From Leptodactylus fallax (taxonomy: Eukaryota; Chordata; Amphibia; Anura; Leptodactylidae): DNA of 64,000 nucleotides. The stretch covers positions 1,787,001 through 1,851,000 of the forward strand of contig CAMRHE010000360.1 of the NCBI GenBank assembly GCA_947044405.1, given 5' to 3'. This document shows positions 63,061 through 64,000 of this stretch, in pieces. Each line of letters begins with the position of its first letter. The first letter of the stretch is position 1. The position numbers were made by a program, and so were the translations under genes. The notes beneath the pieces were generated by a model that saw only the letters and a list, made by a program, of their open reading frames with translations, was not told the DNA's origin and made no database searches.

Positions 63061-63127
63061 TTTTCTTCGGTACCCTCTTCTCTAAGGTTTCCCCTTGTCT
63101 GGCCCCTCCGACCTAGTCCTCATACAG
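63061..63127 (+). CDS. Tentative further CARNS1 exon (alternative)
   Basis: Lies between 'ccctctgcag' and donor 'gtaacc', and only the frame that follows exon 8 is open (F-S-S-V-P-S-S-L-R-F-P). It would extend the S/P-rich linker and end in phase 1. No homology was recognised. Confidence 0.25.
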
Positions 63128-63259
63128 GTAACCTCTGATGTGGCTTCACCCACACACTGACTCACTTCCTGCCAGGGGCTTTCTATATAATCTGCTCGTT
63201 TCTCCAACCTCAACCCAATCTTATTGGGGTCATGTCCACTGCCTGTGTTGGGGGGAATG

Positions 63260-63640
63260 TGGGGGGAATTCCAACCCCCATATAAAGTTTTATTTTATTT
63301 AACTTTTAATTAAAAGGATTTTTTTCACAAAGAATAGGGGATAACCTGCAGACCACTGGAGGTCCGAACACTCAAACCATCACTGACCTGGAGAATGGGG
63401 GCAGAAGCGGTGATCAGACAACGCGCGCATCACTCCAGTAACTGCCATGGGAGCGCCTGAGGTAGTTCGAGCACTCTACTTCGACAATCTCCATTACTCC
63501 CATTGAAATGAATGTAGCAATGCACGCACTGACCGACCGCCGCTCTGTTAAGCATGGGGGAATAGTTGGACCCTCACTGATCTGAAAGTTATTGCTTTTG
63601 TGGAAAAAACCCTTTAAAGTTGCTCAGGTTTTGAACCAAA
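63260..63640. repeat. Dispersed frog-type repeat
   Basis: 'gggataacctgcagaccact', 'ccattgaaatgaatgtagc' and terminal 'ggaaaaaaccctttaaag' match the style of the 12990-13395 family, although the match is loose. Confidence 0.45.
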
Positions 63641-63849
63641 AACCTTGTGAATGGAATACGGGAACCCAAAAAGACTGAACTATTTTCAATGAAAAAATTT
63701 CCCTGAACAAAGACTTCAACAGTATTTTTGATTGCACAAATAATATATTGGTATGTAGAGATCAGCAACTTAATAAGTGAAGATAGTCACCACTGGGGGC
63801 GATCCTGGCATACAGCTTTACTATTGAATTAAATAGAAGCTGTGTAAAT

Positions 63850-64000
63850 CATTGTTCATTGCGCTACCCCTAGTGGTGACTATATAATCTGAATGTAGTG
63901 AGCTCCTCCTAGTGGTGACTGTATAGTCTGTATGTAGTGAGCTCCCTCTAGTGGTGACTGTATAATCTGTATGTAGTGAGCTCCCTCCTAGTGGTGACTT
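63850..64000. repeat. Short tandem repeat at the window end
   Basis: About 40-bp units 'gtgactgtataatctgtatg' + 'tagtgagctccctcta', three copies plus partials, running off the window. Confidence 0.85.

Overview
This is vertebrate nuclear DNA and almost certainly from a frog. Spliced genes with GT-AG introns carry unmistakable vertebrate proteins. The non-coding DNA is packed with repeats that I associate, from memory, with anuran genomes: foldback MITEs, Tc1/mariner elements with long terminal inverted repeats (TIRs), a CR1/L2-type LINE, a short repeat built around 'atatagcgccaacatattccgcagc', and many minisatellites. No species is claimed.

Four genes can be read. PTPRCAP (+) has its terminal coding exon at 1011-1355. 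RPS6KB2 (S6 kinase 2, -) was rebuilt as 15 exons from the ATG at 19087 to the stop at 5881; the exons join in frame to 436 aa. RAD9A (+) was rebuilt as 11 exons, 19401-44966, joining in frame to 374 aa. CARNS1 (carnosine synthase, +) has coding from 56710, and 481 codons over eight exons are firm; the C-terminal catalytic half runs off the right edge. RPS6KB2 and RAD9A are head-to-head across about 310 bp with NRF1-, YY1- and GC-box-like sites, a probable bidirectional promoter. PTPRCAP and RPS6KB2 converge. From memory the human 11q13 order is RAD9A-PPP1CA-TBC1D10C-CARNS1-RPS6KB2-PTPRCAP, so the block is conserved but rearranged.

Region by region: 1-5.8 kb holds PTPRCAP and MITE-like repeats. 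5.8-19.1 kb is RPS6KB2, with a 4.2 kb minisatellite in intron 9 and a roughly 0.94 kb G-rich tract in intron 1. 19.4-45.2 kb is RAD9A. Its intron 1 holds a VNTR split by a Tc1 element, intron 4 a second Tc1-like element with DD38 spacing, intron 9 a LINE-invaded satellite, and intron 10 a Tc1 transposase fragment interrupted by a 33-bp VNTR. 45.2-54.4 kb is intergenic, with a 49-bp minisatellite and a roughly 195-bp tandem repeat. 54.4-64 kb is the CARNS1 promoter, its first coding half and tandem duplications.

The genes do not form one pathway. S6K2 is an mTORC1 effector, RAD9A is the 9-1-1 clamp subunit, CARNS1 makes carnosine or anserine, and PTPRCAP binds CD45. I found no CRISPR array, operon or prokaryotic system. 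The unusual material is in the repeats. All exon calls are by eye against remembered protein families.
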